Assembly: GCF_900112375.1 (NCBI RefSeq)
Contig: NZ_FOLS01000029.1
Coordinates: 1 to 64,000 of the forward strand
Length of the DNA: 64,000 nt
Direction: 5' to 3'
Source: Pseudomonas citronellolis
Lineage (GTDB): Bacteria > Pseudomonadota > Gammaproteobacteria > Pseudomonadales > Pseudomonadaceae
Part shown: positions 1 to 9,667 of the stretch, in pieces
Layout: each line of letters starts with the position of its first letter
Numbering within the stretch: the stretch's first letter is position 1
Notes under the pieces: model-generated
What the model was told of the DNA's origin: nothing
Seen by the model: only the letters and a program-made list of their open reading frames with translations
Databases searched by the model: none
Position numbers and translations under genes: made by a program

Positions 1-601
1 CCCGGGTCCGTCGTTTGTCCGCCTCGCGGTTCTGCGCATGCTCCTTGGCCAGAACGCGTTCGCGGACCTCCGGCATCAGTTCGGCCAGCAGCGTTTCACT
101 TGCGTCGAGCGGAGGGCAGTGCGGTGCCTGCAGGCGCAGGGCGACCTCGCCCAGGGCGACGTGGCGCATGCGCCGCTGGCGTATGCCGGCCTCCGCCAGT
201 TGGGCGCAGGCGTCTGCGCCGAGGGGGATTTCGCTGTACAGGAGCCAGGCATCGTGGCGCTTGTCCAGGGCGAAGCCGGCCTGGCTGCCGTGCAGCAGGA
301 CGCTCTCGTCGGCCGTCAGCGGCTGCGACTGCAGCAACCCGTCGGCGGCCACGGCATAGCGTTGCAGCGGCCCCTGCCCATGCCAGAGGTAGAGGAAGCC
401 ACCGCGCAGGCGGCGCAGGGCCATGGGGTGGCTGCTGGCACGCACGGCCGGTTGCAGGCGGGCGTGGCGGGCGGGGTGCTCGGCCAGGGCGTAGCGCGCC
501 GGGACGACGTACAGCTCGTTCTGGCGCGCCGGGCAACTGGCTATCGGGTTGCGGGCGTCGTCATGGCTCATGCCGTGCAGGCGGTTGGGGTTGCTGATCA
601 T
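1..601 (-). CDS. T6SS effector with VasX-like N-terminal domain (partial)
   Basis: An open frame runs from an ATG at 601 to the left window edge with no stop, giving about 200 N-terminal residues; the C-terminal toxin part lies outside. Residues 22-40 read CPARQNELYVVPARYALAE, and a block near residues 60-75 contains LRRLRGGFLYLW. These match the N-terminal region shared by VasX-type (BTH_I2691-type) type VI effectors, which usually continue into a membrane-acting C-terminus. The ATG overlaps the stop of the DUF4123 adaptor gene as ATGA, so the two are translationally coupled in the order vgrG, adaptor, effector. The toxic activity cannot be named from this part. Confidence 0.75.
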   Translation of the reverse strand, partial: MISNPNRLHGMSHDDARNPIASCPARQNELYVVPARYALAEHPARHARLQPAVRASSHPMALRRLRGGFLYLWHGQGPLQRYAVAADGLLQSQPLTADESVLLHGSQAGFALDKRHDAWLLYSEIPLGADACAQLAEAGIRQRRMRHVALGEVALRLQAPHCPPLDASETLLAELMPEVRERVLAKEHAQNREADKRRTR

Positions 602-1491
602 GAAGCGCTCCTTGCTTGCAGGACGATGGCGTAGGCGAGGTCCGCGGCAGCCTCCAGGCGCCGGGATGGCGTTTGGCTGGACGTCGTGTCGAGCAGTGCG
701 GCTATCTCCGGGTAGTCCTGCAGCGCTTGCTCGCCCAGCAGACCGAAGAGGTTGGCATAGCGGGCAATGTCGACTTCGCTATATAGGCCTCTGGCGTGGG
801 CCTGCTCGGCCAACCCGCGCAAATGGGCGCAGCGCGCCGACCTGTCGCAGTCCGCGGCGTAGTGCGGGAAGGCCTGCCGCAGGTGCGCATCCAGTTGTTC
901 CACGACACGCTGCCAGCGCACTTCGCCCAGGCGTTCCAGTTCTTCGTCGTCAAGTCGGTACGGGCCGTCCTGTCGAGCCGGCACAGGCCCCGCGGGGCGA
1001 CGGTGACATAGCCAGGAGCGGGTTTCGCCATCGAAGGCGAGGATGGTTTCGAATGGGCCGAACAGGCAGGCATCGCCATTGGCCACGGCCCGTCCCAGCA
1101 GCGCATTGGCTACCGCCGGATCGGCCAGGCGCAGGAGCATTTCCTCGCCCTGGGGATGGCGTACGTTGAGCAGCCAGCGCAGATGGGCGAGCCGTTCATG
1201 CCAGGGGGCCTGGCCGAACAGCAGGTAGCCCCAATCCCCCTGGCCCTGAGCCAGAAAGGCGTCGAGCAACGCATCGTCCGGCCCGTTCAGCTGGACGAGG
1301 CAGGGGGAGATATCGACCAGCTCGTCCCATCGCGTCTGGGTGTAGAGGAGCTGGAAGGTCGTGGTCCCGCTCCATTGCCGCAGCCATTGGGGGAGCTCTG
1401 CGAGGCTGGCGCCATCCAGCAGCAGGCTAGCCCCTTCGGTCCATGGCAAGCCGGCTGGCAGCGGCGGCAGGTAGCGAACCTCGGCGTTCAT
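598..1491 (-). CDS. DUF4123 (Tap/Tec-type) T6SS adaptor/chaperone
   Basis: This 297-residue protein has the features of DUF4123: an early WTEGASLLLDGAS stretch, a central region with LYTQTRWDELVDISPCLVQL, and GDWGYLLFGQAPWHERLAHLR. Family members bind the effector N-terminus and load it onto the VgrG spike. The start is set at the ATG of MNAEVRYL because it overlaps the vgrG stop as ATGA; a longer start twelve codons upstream would lie inside vgrG. It sits between vgrG and a VasX-type effector gene, the usual adaptor position. Function is inferred from the family and the neighbours. Confidence 0.82.
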   Translation of the reverse strand: MNAEVRYLPPLPAGLPWTEGASLLLDGASLAELPQWLRQWSGTTTFQLLYTQTRWDELVDISPCLVQLNGPDDALLDAFLAQGQGDWGYLLFGQAPWHERLAHLRWLLNVRHPQGEEMLLRLADPAVANALLGRAVANGDACLFGPFETILAFDGETRSWLCHRRPAGPVPARQDGPYRLDDEELERLGEVRWQRVVEQLDAHLRQAFPHYAADCDRSARCAHLRGLAEQAHARGLYSEVDIARYANLFGLLGEQALQDYPEIAALLDTTSSQTPSRRLEAAADLAYAIVLQARSAS

Positions 1492-3524
1492 GCTTGCGCT
1501 CCCGCTGCCTGGGCGCAGATGGCGCACACCGGCAACTTGCGCAGCAGGGCCTGGCGCTGCGCGGCGATCAGCAAGGCTCCGGGCTTGTCCTGGTCCGCCT
1601 GTTGCAACGGCCCGGGCAGCAGGGGCGCGGCCGGCGTGCCGACACCGGGACTGCCGCCGCTGTTGAGCATCACCTCGGCACCGCTGAGGGTGACGCCGCC
1701 GGGGTCGAGCTTGACGAAGCTGCCGCCGGCCTTGAGCGTCAGTTCCTGGCCCGCGTCGATCGCCACCTTCTCGCCGGCGTAGTAGTGGATTTCGTTGCCG
1801 GCCTCGATGAACTGGCCACTGCCGAGCTTCAGGTGCTGGTCGTTGCCCACCGTCAGGTGGTCGTCGGCGCGCACCTCGACCTTGCGGTCGCCATGGGTGG
1901 TGCGGTGTTCCTCGGCCTTGAACTCGCTGTAGGCGTTGGCTTCCACCGTGTCGTGGCGTTCGTGGCCGACGCGGATCTTCTGGTCGCGCTCGATGTTCTC
2001 GTCCCAGTCGCGCTGGGCATGCAGGTAGATCTGTTCCTGGCCCTTGCGGTCCTCGATGCGCAGCTCGTTGTAGCCACCGCCGCCGGGGCTGGAGAGTGTC
2101 TTGAACAGGCTGCGGGTCTTGTTCGCCGGCAGCTCGTAGGCCGGCAGGTGCTCGGCGTGGTACAGGCAGCCGCTGATCAGCGGCTGGTCCGGATCACCCT
2201 CGAGGAAGGTCACCAGCACTTCCATGCCGATGCGCGGGATGGCGATGGCACCGTACTGCTTGCCAGCCCAACTGGAGGCCACGCGCAGCCAGCAACTGGT
2301 CTTGTCGTCGGCCGCACCGATGCGGTCCCAGTGGAACTGCACCTTGACCCTGCCGTAGCGGTCACAATGGATTTCCTCGCCCTTCGGCCCCGTCACCACG
2401 GCGGTCTGGCTGCCCAGCACGCGCGGCTTGGGATGCGCCAGCGGCGGGCGGTAGGGCACGTCCCAGGGCGTGGCGAGGAAACGGTTGCGGTAGCCCTGGT
2501 GGAAGTCGTCCTTGCCGTCGCGGGCGTCTCTGGTGACCGACTCTTCCAGCACCTGCGGCTGCTTGCCTTCGTGCAACACTTCGGTGAGCAACCAGAGGTC
2601 GTTCCACTCATCGCGCGGGTGCTCGCGCAGGGGCAGGAAATGGCCGCTGCGCAGGCTCGGCTGGTCGCTGCGGCCCTCGGCCTGGCGGTAGTCGGCGCGG
2701 TGCCTTTCCAGGCTGCGCTGGCTCAGCAGTTTGCCGCGCTCGCGCTCGGTGAAGCGGCCGGGGTAATCGTAGTCCTCGAGGTCCGGACGACTGTCGCTGC
2801 GGGCCATGCTTTCCAGTTGCAGCCTGGGCTTCTCGAAGTCGTAGTCGCGGCGGCTGACGCGGGCGGTACGGGTATCCAGGCGCTGACCGAAGCGCTTGAT
2901 CACCGGCAGGTCGGCGACCAGGCCGGAGTCCTGCTGGTAGGCCACCGGCGCCAGCTTGGGGAAAGCCGTCTGGTCGTCGCCGAACACCAGCAGGTGCCCG
3001 TCGGGGCTGTGCTCGAAGTGGTAGTGGAGACCTTCCTCTTCGCACAGGCGCTGGACGAAGTGCAGGTCACTCTCGTCGTACTGGGTGCAGTAGTCGCGCG
3101 GCGGGTAGACGGTGGGGCCGAGCTGGAAGCGCTGGGCGTCGGCGAGGATGCCGTGCTCCTCCAGCACCCGGGTGATGATCTGCGGCACCGTCAGCTGCTG
3201 GAAAATGCGCTGGTTATGCCGATGCGCGAGGTAGGCCAGGCGCGGTACCAGGCTCACCTGGTAGCGGGTCAGGCGCTTGCCGGATTCGCCCTGGGCCACC
3301 CGGTGCAACTGGCCATGGATGCCGTGGCCCTGCCCCAGGTCCAGGTAGGCGCCCTTGTGCAGCAGGCTTTCCAGGTCCAGGTCGGGACGTTCGCTGACCA
3401 GCTCGATGTCGAAGCGATAGGGTTGGTTCAGGGCTTCGCGGCCATGGAATTCGAGCACCTGCAGGTCGCTGTCGAGGCCGTCGATATTCAGGCTGAAATG
3501 GGGCTGGTTGGCGGGGGAGAACAT
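1488..3524 (-). CDS. vgrG: Type VI secretion tip protein VgrG
   Basis: This 678-residue protein forms the trimeric spike of the T6SS needle. The N-terminal gp27/gp44-like part is followed by the OB-fold and the GEEIHCDRYGRVKVQFHWDR segment typical of VgrG, then a beta-helix region rich in repeated valines and glycines (around residues 480-620). The C-terminus extends about 60 residues past the beta-helix and ends with LPVCAICAQAAGAQA, which may help to recruit the adaptor or cargo. The ATG at 3524 is chosen because AAGGAAG lies just upstream; an in-frame TTG six codons earlier lacks such a site. It heads a coupled operon with the adaptor and effector genes. Confidence 0.93.
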   Translation of the reverse strand: MFSPANQPHFSLNIDGLDSDLQVLEFHGREALNQPYRFDIELVSERPDLDLESLLHKGAYLDLGQGHGIHGQLHRVAQGESGKRLTRYQVSLVPRLAYLAHRHNQRIFQQLTVPQIITRVLEEHGILADAQRFQLGPTVYPPRDYCTQYDESDLHFVQRLCEEEGLHYHFEHSPDGHLLVFGDDQTAFPKLAPVAYQQDSGLVADLPVIKRFGQRLDTRTARVSRRDYDFEKPRLQLESMARSDSRPDLEDYDYPGRFTERERGKLLSQRSLERHRADYRQAEGRSDQPSLRSGHFLPLREHPRDEWNDLWLLTEVLHEGKQPQVLEESVTRDARDGKDDFHQGYRNRFLATPWDVPYRPPLAHPKPRVLGSQTAVVTGPKGEEIHCDRYGRVKVQFHWDRIGAADDKTSCWLRVASSWAGKQYGAIAIPRIGMEVLVTFLEGDPDQPLISGCLYHAEHLPAYELPANKTRSLFKTLSSPGGGGYNELRIEDRKGQEQIYLHAQRDWDENIERDQKIRVGHERHDTVEANAYSEFKAEEHRTTHGDRKVEVRADDHLTVGNDQHLKLGSGQFIEAGNEIHYYAGEKVAIDAGQELTLKAGGSFVKLDPGGVTLSGAEVMLNSGGSPGVGTPAAPLLPGPLQQADQDKPGALLIAAQRQALLRKLPVCAICAQAAGAQA

Positions 3525-3661
3525 GGCTGGCTTCCTTTCCAAGGGAAGCCGCTATCACAGCAGGTCCGCACTAGGCAGGCCTGTAGGGGGTATCCGTCAA
3601 CGGAGGATGAATCGGCTGAAGAAGGCAGGAGTGCCAGTGCCTGGGTGTGAAGAGCGCGGCG

Positions 3662-5089
3662 TCAGGGTCGTCGGGCGAGGCTGCCGCTCTCTTCCCAGCC
3701 GCCCCCCAGGGCCTTGAACAACCCCACCGCCGCCTGCAGGCGCGCCAGGCGCAGCTGCACCGCAGCGTCCTGCGCCTGGTAGAGGGTGCGCTGGGTGTCC
3801 AGCACCGTGAGCAGGGTTTCCGCGCCGGCCTGGTAGCGGCTGTCGGAGAGTTCGAAGGCGCGCTGCGCCTGTTCCAGTTCCTGCTGCTGCCAGTGCAGCT
3901 GGCGGTCGATGCCGTCGATGCCGTTCAGCGAGCGCTCGGTGTCGGCGAAGGCGCCGAGGATGGCCTTGCGGTAGTTTTCCAGCAACTCGCGCTGCAGCGC
4001 CAGGCGGCGGTCGCGCTCGGCGCCCAGGCGGCCGTGGTTGAAGATGGGCGCGAGCAGGTTGGCGCCCAGGTCGTAGTAGGAGGTGCGCAGCAGGTCGGAG
4101 GCGTGGTTGGCGCCGGAGGACAGGTTGGCCGTCAGCGTCAGGCTGGGCAGCATGGCGGCGCGGGCCACCTGCACGTCGGCCTGGGCCGCCGCCAGTTGCG
4201 CTTCGGCGCGGGCGATGTCCGGGCGGCGGGCGAGCAGTTCGCTGGGCAGGCCGGCGCCGACCTGCGGCCACTGCACGCTGTCGAACGGCTGGCCGCCCAG
4301 TTTCAGGGCCGGCAGCGGTTCGCCGATCAGGGTGGCCAGGGTGACCTGGGCATCTCGTTCCTGCTGCAGCAACAGCGGCAACTGGCGCTGTTGGGCGGCC
4401 ACCAGACCGCTCTGCTGGGCCACCTCCAGCTCGGTGGCGGAGCCGGCCTCGCGGCGGCTGCGCACCAGGCCCAGGACCTGCTCGGCGTTCTCCAGGTTGA
4501 GCCGGGCGATGCGCTGCTGTTCGCGCAGCGCGAGCACCTGCAGGTAGGCGTCGGCTACCCCGGCCACCAATGTCAGTTCCACGGTGGCGCGGTCGTATTC
4601 GCTGGCCTTGAGGCTTTGCAGCGCGCTGCGGTAGGCGGCGCGGCGGCCGCCCCAGAAGTCCACTTCGTAGCTGGCGCTGAGGCCGGCGCTGAAGGTGTCC
4701 ACCGCCTCATTGTCCTCGCTGGCGTCGATGCCGCTGTAGCCAGTGCCGTGCAGCAGCTTCTCGCGGGTGACGCCCAGTTGCGCGTTGACCTCCGGCAGCA
4801 GCGGCGCGCCGGCGATCACCGCGCTGGCGCGGGCCTGGTCGACGCGGGCGATGGCCGCCGCCAGGTCCTGGCTGTTGTCCAGGGCACGCTGGATCAGGCC
4901 GTCCAGCTCGCCGGCGCCGAAGCGCGTCCACCAGCGCTGCAGCTCGCCGCGGCGGGTGTCGCCGGCGCCATACTGCCAGGCGGGTGGGGTGACGATGCCG
5001 CTGTCGAGGGGGGCCGGGGCGCCGGCGCAGGCGCCCAGCAGCAGGCAGGCGGGCAGTAGGCTCAGGGCTTTCATTCGGGTGTCCGTCAT
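3662..5089 (-). CDS. opmQ: Outer-membrane efflux channel OpmQ (NodT/OprM family)
   Basis: This 475-residue lipoprotein-type channel starts with a signal ending in [10 protein letters not shown], which gives a lipobox cysteine. Two OEP repeats follow, with family motifs such as [27 protein letters not shown] and [23 protein letters not shown]. In P. aeruginosa OpmQ is the outer-membrane part of PvdRT-OpmQ, which exports and recycles pyoverdine. The ATG overlaps the pvdT stop as ATGA, completing the pvdR-pvdT-opmQ order. The operon has an iron-starvation box upstream of pvdR. Confidence 0.9.
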   Translation of the reverse strand: MTDTRMKALSLLPACLLLGACAGAPAPLDSGIVTPPAWQYGAGDTRRGELQRWWTRFGAGELDGLIQRALDNSQDLAAAIARVDQARASAVIAGAPLLPEVNAQLGVTREKLLHGTGYSGIDASEDNEAVDTFSAGLSASYEVDFWGGRRAAYRSALQSLKASEYDRATVELTLVAGVADAYLQVLALREQQRIARLNLENAEQVLGLVRSRREAGSATELEVAQQSGLVAAQQRQLPLLLQQERDAQVTLATLIGEPLPALKLGGQPFDSVQWPQVGAGLPSELLARRPDIARAEAQLAAAQADVQVARAAMLPSLTLTANLSSGANHASDLLRTSYYDLGANLLAPIFNHGRLGAERDRRLALQRELLENYRKAILGAFADTERSLNGIDGIDRQLHWQQQELEQAQRAFELSDSRYQAGAETLLTVLDTQRTLYQAQDAAVQLRLARLQAAVGLFKALGGGWEESGSLARRP

Positions 5090-7065
5090 TGGCTGGCCAG
5101 GGCGGCCACCGGGTCGAGGCGGGCGGCCTTGCGCGCCGGCATGAAGCCGAACACCAGGCCGGTGGCCAGGGCGCAGGCGAAGGCGCCGAGGATGGCCGCC
5201 GGGGAGAACGCCACCGCCACCTTGCCCAGCAGCAACGCGCCGCCGATGCCCAGGGCGATGCCGACGCCGGCCAGGCCGCCGACCACCGAGAGCAGCGTGG
5301 CCTCGGTGAGGAACTGGCGCAGGATGTCGCTCTGCCGCGCGCCGGTGGCCATGCGGATGCCGATCTCGCGGGTGCGTTCGCGCACGGTCATCAGCATCAC
5401 GTTCATCACCCCGATGCCACCCACCAGCAGGGAGATGGCGGCGATGGAGCCGAGCATCAGCGACAGGGTGTTCTGGGTGTGCGCCTCGGCCTGGATCAGC
5501 GCGGCGTTGTTGGTCAGCTCGTAGTCGCGCTGGCCGCGGTGCAGGCGCTGCATCAGGCGGTCGATGGCCTTCTCCGTCTCGTGCACGCGGCGCGCGTCGG
5601 CGGCGGCGATGATCACGTATTCCGGGTTGCGCGTGCCGAACAGGCGGATGCTGGCGGCGGAGTAGGGCACGGCGATGCGGTTGTCGGCATCCTGGTCGCC
5701 GGAGCTGGAGCCCTTGGCCTGCAGCACGCCCACCACCTGGAAGGGTACGTTCTCGATGAGGATGTAGCGGCCGATCGGGCTGCTGGCACCGAACAGCTTC
5801 TCGCGCACCTTGGCGCCGATCACCGCGACCGTGGCGGCATTGGCTTCGTCGCGTTCGGTGAAGTAGCTGCCTTCGCTCACCGGCCAGTTGAGGATCGCCG
5901 GGAAGTCGGTGTTGTTGCCGCCGACGTAGGCGTGGTAGTCGAGGCTGCCGTGGCGCACCACCAGTTCGCCGCCGTTCACCGGCATGGCCATCTTCACCTG
6001 GGGCAGGGTGGCGATGGCCGCGACGTCGTCCAGGCTGACGATGCCCATGGGCGTGCGCGGGTTGGGCGAGTAGCCGCTGAGGTAGATGATGTTGGAGCCG
6101 AAGGCGCCCATCTGCGCCATCACCTGGCGCTTGCTGCCTTCGCCCACGGCGAGCATCACCACCACCGAGGCCACGCCGATGACGATGCCCAGCAGGGTGA
6201 GGGCGGTGCGGAAACGGTTCAGCCACATTACCCGCCAGGCGGCGCGGATGGCTTCCAGCAGTTCGGCGCGCCAGGCCCCGGCGGGCTCGGCGCTGCCCTG
6301 CTGCAGGCGCTCGCGCAGCTCCTCGGCGCGCAGGCCGGGGGTGGCCGGTTGCGACGGCGCGCCATTGGCGCTGTCGCTGACGATCTCGCCGTCGAGCACC
6401 TCGATGACGCGCTTGGCGCGGGCGGCGACGTCGCGGTCGTGGGTGATCAGGATCACCACGTGGCCCAGGGCGGCCAGCTCGTCGAGCAGCGCCATGACCT
6501 CGGCGCCGCTGTGGCTGTCGAGGGCGCCGGTGGGTTCGTCGGCGAGGATGATGTGGCCGCCGTTCATCAGGGCGCGGGCGATGGAGACGCGCTGCTGCTG
6601 GCCGCCGGAAAGCTGCTGCGGGCGGTTGCCGGTGCGCTCGCCCAGGCCCAGGCGCTCCAGCAACTGGCGAGCGCGGCCGTGGCGCTGCAGGGCCGGGGTG
6701 CCGGCATAGATGGCCGGCATCTCGACGTTTTCCTGGGCCGAGGCCGAGGGGATCAGGTGGTAGCCCTGGAACACGAAGCCGAAGGCCTCGCGGCGCAGCC
6801 AGGCCTGCTCGTCGCTGTCCAGCTCGGCGACGTCGCGCCCGGCGAACAGGTAGCGGCCGCTGCTGGGGCGGTCGAGGCAGCCGAGGATGTTCATCAGCGT
6901 CGACTTGCCGGAACCGGAGGCGCCGACGATGGCGACGAACTCGCCGGGGTGGATACTCAGGGAGATGCCGCGCAGCACCTCGACCTCGGGGCTGCCGTTG
7001 CCGCCGTAGCGCTTGCGTACGTCGCGCAGTTCGATCAGCGGGATGTCCTGGAGGGTTTCGCTCAT
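5086..7065 (-). CDS. pvdT: Pyoverdine export ABC transporter PvdT (MacB type)
   Basis: This 659-residue protein has an N-terminal ATPase domain (residues 8-230) with [16 protein letters not shown] and ILADEP, followed by a MacB-type membrane domain. One membrane segment lies near residue 285 ([17 protein letters not shown]), then a large periplasmic domain, then three C-terminal helices. With PvdR and OpmQ it forms the tripartite pump that moves pyoverdine across the envelope. Its ATG directly follows the pvdR stop (TGAATG), so translation is coupled. Synteny with opmQ and fpvR separates it from the MacB-type paralogue at 25276. Confidence 0.9.
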   Translation of the reverse strand: MSETLQDIPLIELRDVRKRYGGNGSPEVEVLRGISLSIHPGEFVAIVGASGSGKSTLMNILGCLDRPSSGRYLFAGRDVAELDSDEQAWLRREAFGFVFQGYHLIPSASAQENVEMPAIYAGTPALQRHGRARQLLERLGLGERTGNRPQQLSGGQQQRVSIARALMNGGHIILADEPTGALDSHSGAEVMALLDELAALGHVVILITHDRDVAARAKRVIEVLDGEIVSDSANGAPSQPATPGLRAEELRERLQQGSAEPAGAWRAELLEAIRAAWRVMWLNRFRTALTLLGIVIGVASVVVMLAVGEGSKRQVMAQMGAFGSNIIYLSGYSPNPRTPMGIVSLDDVAAIATLPQVKMAMPVNGGELVVRHGSLDYHAYVGGNNTDFPAILNWPVSEGSYFTERDEANAATVAVIGAKVREKLFGASSPIGRYILIENVPFQVVGVLQAKGSSSGDQDADNRIAVPYSAASIRLFGTRNPEYVIIAAADARRVHETEKAIDRLMQRLHRGQRDYELTNNAALIQAEAHTQNTLSLMLGSIAAISLLVGGIGVMNVMLMTVRERTREIGIRMATGARQSDILRQFLTEATLLSVVGGLAGVGIALGIGGALLLGKVAVAFSPAAILGAFACALATGLVFGFMPARKAARLDPVAALASQ

Positions 7066-8238
7066 TCAGCCCTCGCCATTGTCCGGGGCGGCCATCAGCA
7101 GGCGCTCGCCTTCCTGCAGGCCGGACAGCACCTGGACGTGCAGGCGGTCGCTGATGCCGGTCTCGACCTTGCGGCTCTCCGGCTTGCCGTTGCGCCCGAC
7201 CACCCAGACGTGGCGGCCGCCCTGGCCATCTTCATGCAGCGCGGCCACGGGCGCGGTGAGGGTGCCCTGGGCGGTGGCGGCGACGAAGAACACCTGGGCG
7301 GTCATTTCCGCCATCAACTGGTGGTCGCTGTTGTCCACGTCCACCAGCACCGTGTACAGCACCACCCGGCCGCTGCCGCTGGAACCGCCGGCGGAGCCGC
7401 TGCCGGTGCTTTCCTGGTTGTTCGGGTCCAGAGGCTTGGGCGGCACCGGGAGGATCTGCCGCACCGTGCCGCTCCAGCGCCGTTGCTCGCCGGCGAGGGT
7501 GGTGAAATAGGCCGGCATGCCCGGCTTGACGCGGCCGATGTCGGCCTCCGAGACCTGGGCCCAGACGGTCATCGGCGAGAGCTTGGCGATACGCAGGATC
7601 AGCGGCGTCTGCTGCTGGGCGTTGAGCGTCTGGCCCTCGCGGGCGTCCACCGCCACCACGGTGCCGGACATGGGCGCATAGATGCGCGTGTAGCCCAGCT
7701 CGGCCTCGTCGCTGCGCAGGGTAGCCTTGGCCTGGTGGATCTGCGCCTGGTACATGTCTATCCGCGCCTGGGTCGCCTGCACCTGCGCGTAGGCGGTCTG
7801 CACGTCTTCCTCGCGGGTGGCGCTGGCGGCGGCCAGGCGCTGCTGGCGCTGGTATTGCTGGCGCGCCAGCAGGTGCTGGGCGCGCTGCTCGGCCAGCTGC
7901 GCCTTGAGCACTTCGATGGAGTAGCGGCCGGCGTCGACCCGCGCCTGCTGGGTGGAGGGGTCTATCTCCACCAGCAGTTGGCCTTCCTTGACCTCGTCGC
8001 CGGGCTCCACGTGCAGTTTGAGTATCTGCCCCGATGCCTGGGCGCCGACGTCCACGTAGCGCCGTGGCTGCAGGGTGCCGAGGGCGGTGACGCTGCTTTC
8101 GATGTCGCCACGGGCGACCGGGGCGGTGATCAGGTCATCGCCGCCGAAAGGGTGGGTCTGCCAGGCTGCGACGGCGAGCAGGGAGGTGAGAAGGGCTGCG
8201 ATCAGCAGCGTGCGACCAGTACGACGGGGGCGTTTCAT
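7066..8238 (-). CDS. pvdR: Periplasmic adaptor PvdR (MacA/HlyD family)
   Basis: This 390-residue membrane-fusion protein has an N-terminal anchor (residues 9-25), a lipoyl half-motif (GTLQPRRYVDVGAQASGQI), an alpha hairpin rich in Gln and Ala (residues 95-160), and beta-barrel and membrane-proximal domains. It links PvdT to OpmQ. The start at MKRPRRTG gives the length expected for PvdR; an upstream ATG at 8268 adds ten residues but has no ribosome site. The upstream intergenic region carries a perfect TAAAT-N16-CGT box on the same strand, so PvdS-driven transcription is expected. Confidence 0.88.
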   Translation of the reverse strand: MKRPRRTGRTLLIAALLTSLLAVAAWQTHPFGGDDLITAPVARGDIESSVTALGTLQPRRYVDVGAQASGQILKLHVEPGDEVKEGQLLVEIDPSTQQARVDAGRYSIEVLKAQLAEQRAQHLLARQQYQRQQRLAAASATREEDVQTAYAQVQATQARIDMYQAQIHQAKATLRSDEAELGYTRIYAPMSGTVVAVDAREGQTLNAQQQTPLILRIAKLSPMTVWAQVSEADIGRVKPGMPAYFTTLAGEQRRWSGTVRQILPVPPKPLDPNNQESTGSGSAGGSSGSGRVVLYTVLVDVDNSDHQLMAEMTAQVFFVAATAQGTLTAPVAALHEDGQGGRHVWVVGRNGKPESRKVETGISDRLHVQVLSGLQEGERLLMAAPDNGEG

Positions 8239-8308
8239 TCGGGGTTCCGGCCAGGGCTTGGAAGGCATGCCGCCGCGGGATCGCGGCCAGGCATGCGCTT
8301 TCGGGAAG

Positions 8309-8332
8309 ACGGATGATGCCCAAGGAAATTTA
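8309..8332 (-). promoter_or_regulatory. PvdS iron-starvation box upstream of pvdRT-opmQ
   Basis: On the minus strand TAAAT (8332-8328) is followed after exactly 16 bases by CGT (8311-8309), the PvdS promoter pattern of P. aeruginosa pyoverdine genes. It points at pvdR, about 70 bases downstream. Confidence 0.75.
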
Positions 8333-8369
8333 GCGCCGACAGGGCTCGCGGAGCTTTATTCGCGCGCTG

Positions 8370-9383
8370 TTACAACTGCGCGTAGCGGCTGCTGATGCGG
8401 ATGCTGCCGTTGTCCAGGCGCTGTAGCTCGACCGGCAGCACCCGGGGCAGGGCATTGACCAGTTCCTGCAGGTTGCGCGTGCGGTAGGTGCCGCCGATGC
8501 GCAGGTTGGCCACCGTCTGGTCGGCCAGCACCAGCGGGGCGTCCAGATAGCGGTTGATCAGCGGCAGGGCGGCGCCCAGCGATAGGTCGTCGAGCACCAG
8601 GCGGCCGTCGCGCCAGGCCAGGACCTGGGCGGGGTCGGCGCTGGCCACCAGGGGCTGGAGCATGCCGGCGCGGTAGCTGGCCTGCATGCCGGGGGTCAGG
8701 CTGCTGTCGTTGCCGTCCTTCTCGCTGCGCACCCGCACCGAGCCTTCGGTGACGGTCACGGTGACCTGGTCCTGGTACTTCCACACGTCGAAGCGCGTGC
8801 CGGTAACGGTGATGCTGCCCTTGGCGGCGCGCACCACGAAGGGGTGGCTGGCGTCGTGGCTGACGTGGAAATAGGCCTCGCCGTGGTCCAGCACCACCCG
8901 GCGCATGTCGCGGAAATTGGCATAGGACAGGCGGGTATTGAGGTTCAGCTCGACCTCGCTGCCGTCGGGCAGCACCACTTTGCGCAGGGTAGCGTCGGCC
9001 TGGTAGCGGTGGTAGCTGTCCGGCACCCAGCCCTGCAGCCAGCCCAGGTAGCCGGCGGCCGGCAGTACCAGCAGGGCGAGGGCGGCGGCGCGCAGCTGCT
9101 TGCGCCAGGAACGCCGGCGGCGCCCGGCCTGCGCGGGCGGGCGCGGCAGCGGCGGACGGCGGCCGGTAGTGCGCGGGGTGGGGCGGGCTTCCAGCAGGTG
9201 TGCGCTGAGCTTCCAGATCTTTTCCACTTCGGCGTACTTGGCCGCGTGCCGCGGGTCGCTTTCCAGCCATTGCTGGAACTCCGCACGCTCGGCATCGCTG
9301 CAGTCCTGCTCGTGCAGGCGCATGCACCAGTGCGCGGCGGCCTGCGCCACGGGATCGCTAGAAGGGGAAGGGGGGGTAGTCAT
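8370..9383 (-). CDS. fpvR: FpvR-like anti-sigma factor (FecR family)
   Basis: This 337-residue protein has a cytoplasmic N-terminal DUF4880 region (AAAHWCMRLHEQDCSDAERAE, residues 14-34 approximately), a single membrane segment near residues 92-112 and a periplasmic FecR domain with VVLPDGSEVELNLNTRL and a C-terminal GGTYRTRNLQELVNAL signalling region. It lies immediately upstream of pvdR, as fpvR does in P. aeruginosa, where FpvR restrains the sigma factors PvdS and FpvI until FpvA signals. There is no sigma gene directly upstream; pvdQ begins 285 bases away on the other strand. The name rests on synteny, so another FecR protein cannot be excluded. Confidence 0.75.
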   Translation of the reverse strand: MTTPPSPSSDPVAQAAAHWCMRLHEQDCSDAERAEFQQWLESDPRHAAKYAEVEKIWKLSAHLLEARPTPRTTGRRPPLPRPPAQAGRRRRSWRKQLRAAALALLVLPAAGYLGWLQGWVPDSYHRYQADATLRKVVLPDGSEVELNLNTRLSYANFRDMRRVVLDHGEAYFHVSHDASHPFVVRAAKGSITVTGTRFDVWKYQDQVTVTVTEGSVRVRSEKDGNDSSLTPGMQASYRAGMLQPLVASADPAQVLAWRDGRLVLDDLSLGAALPLINRYLDAPLVLADQTVANLRIGGTYRTRNLQELVNALPRVLPVELQRLDNGSIRISSRYAQL

Positions 9384-9541
9384 GAAGGGGCCGGTTGAAC
9401 CTTGCCGCGCCTGGATCCGGCGCCGCCATGGCGGAGGGATGATGGGCGCAATTATAGGAGAGCTCGCATCCTACGGAAAGCCGCGGCCGGGCGCCAGCCA
9501 CCCCGATCCAGCCTTGCCCGGGCGCATACGGCGGGCGCCGG

Positions 9542-9565
9542 TAAAGTTTCCCGGGCGCGCTTCGT
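9542..9565 (+). promoter_or_regulatory. Probable PvdS iron-starvation box upstream of pvdQ
   Basis: TAAAG (9542-9546), 16 bases, then CGT (9563-9565). It differs from the TAAAT consensus at one base and lies about 100 bases before the pvdQ ATG, in the correct direction. Confidence 0.55.
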
Positions 9566-9667
9566 TCCCTGAATGCCGGCGTTCTGGGCGGAGCATTCAT
9601 GCCGCCGAAGGCCGCGACTTCCCGTCGTCCTGCGCCATCCGCGGCGCGCTCGTACAGAGATGAATCG

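Noticed and set aside
5089-8316. A 1,075-codon plus-strand open frame
   Set aside because: It runs antisense to pvdT and pvdR, which have complete motifs; its His/Gly/Ala-rich composition is typical of the complement of high-GC genes.
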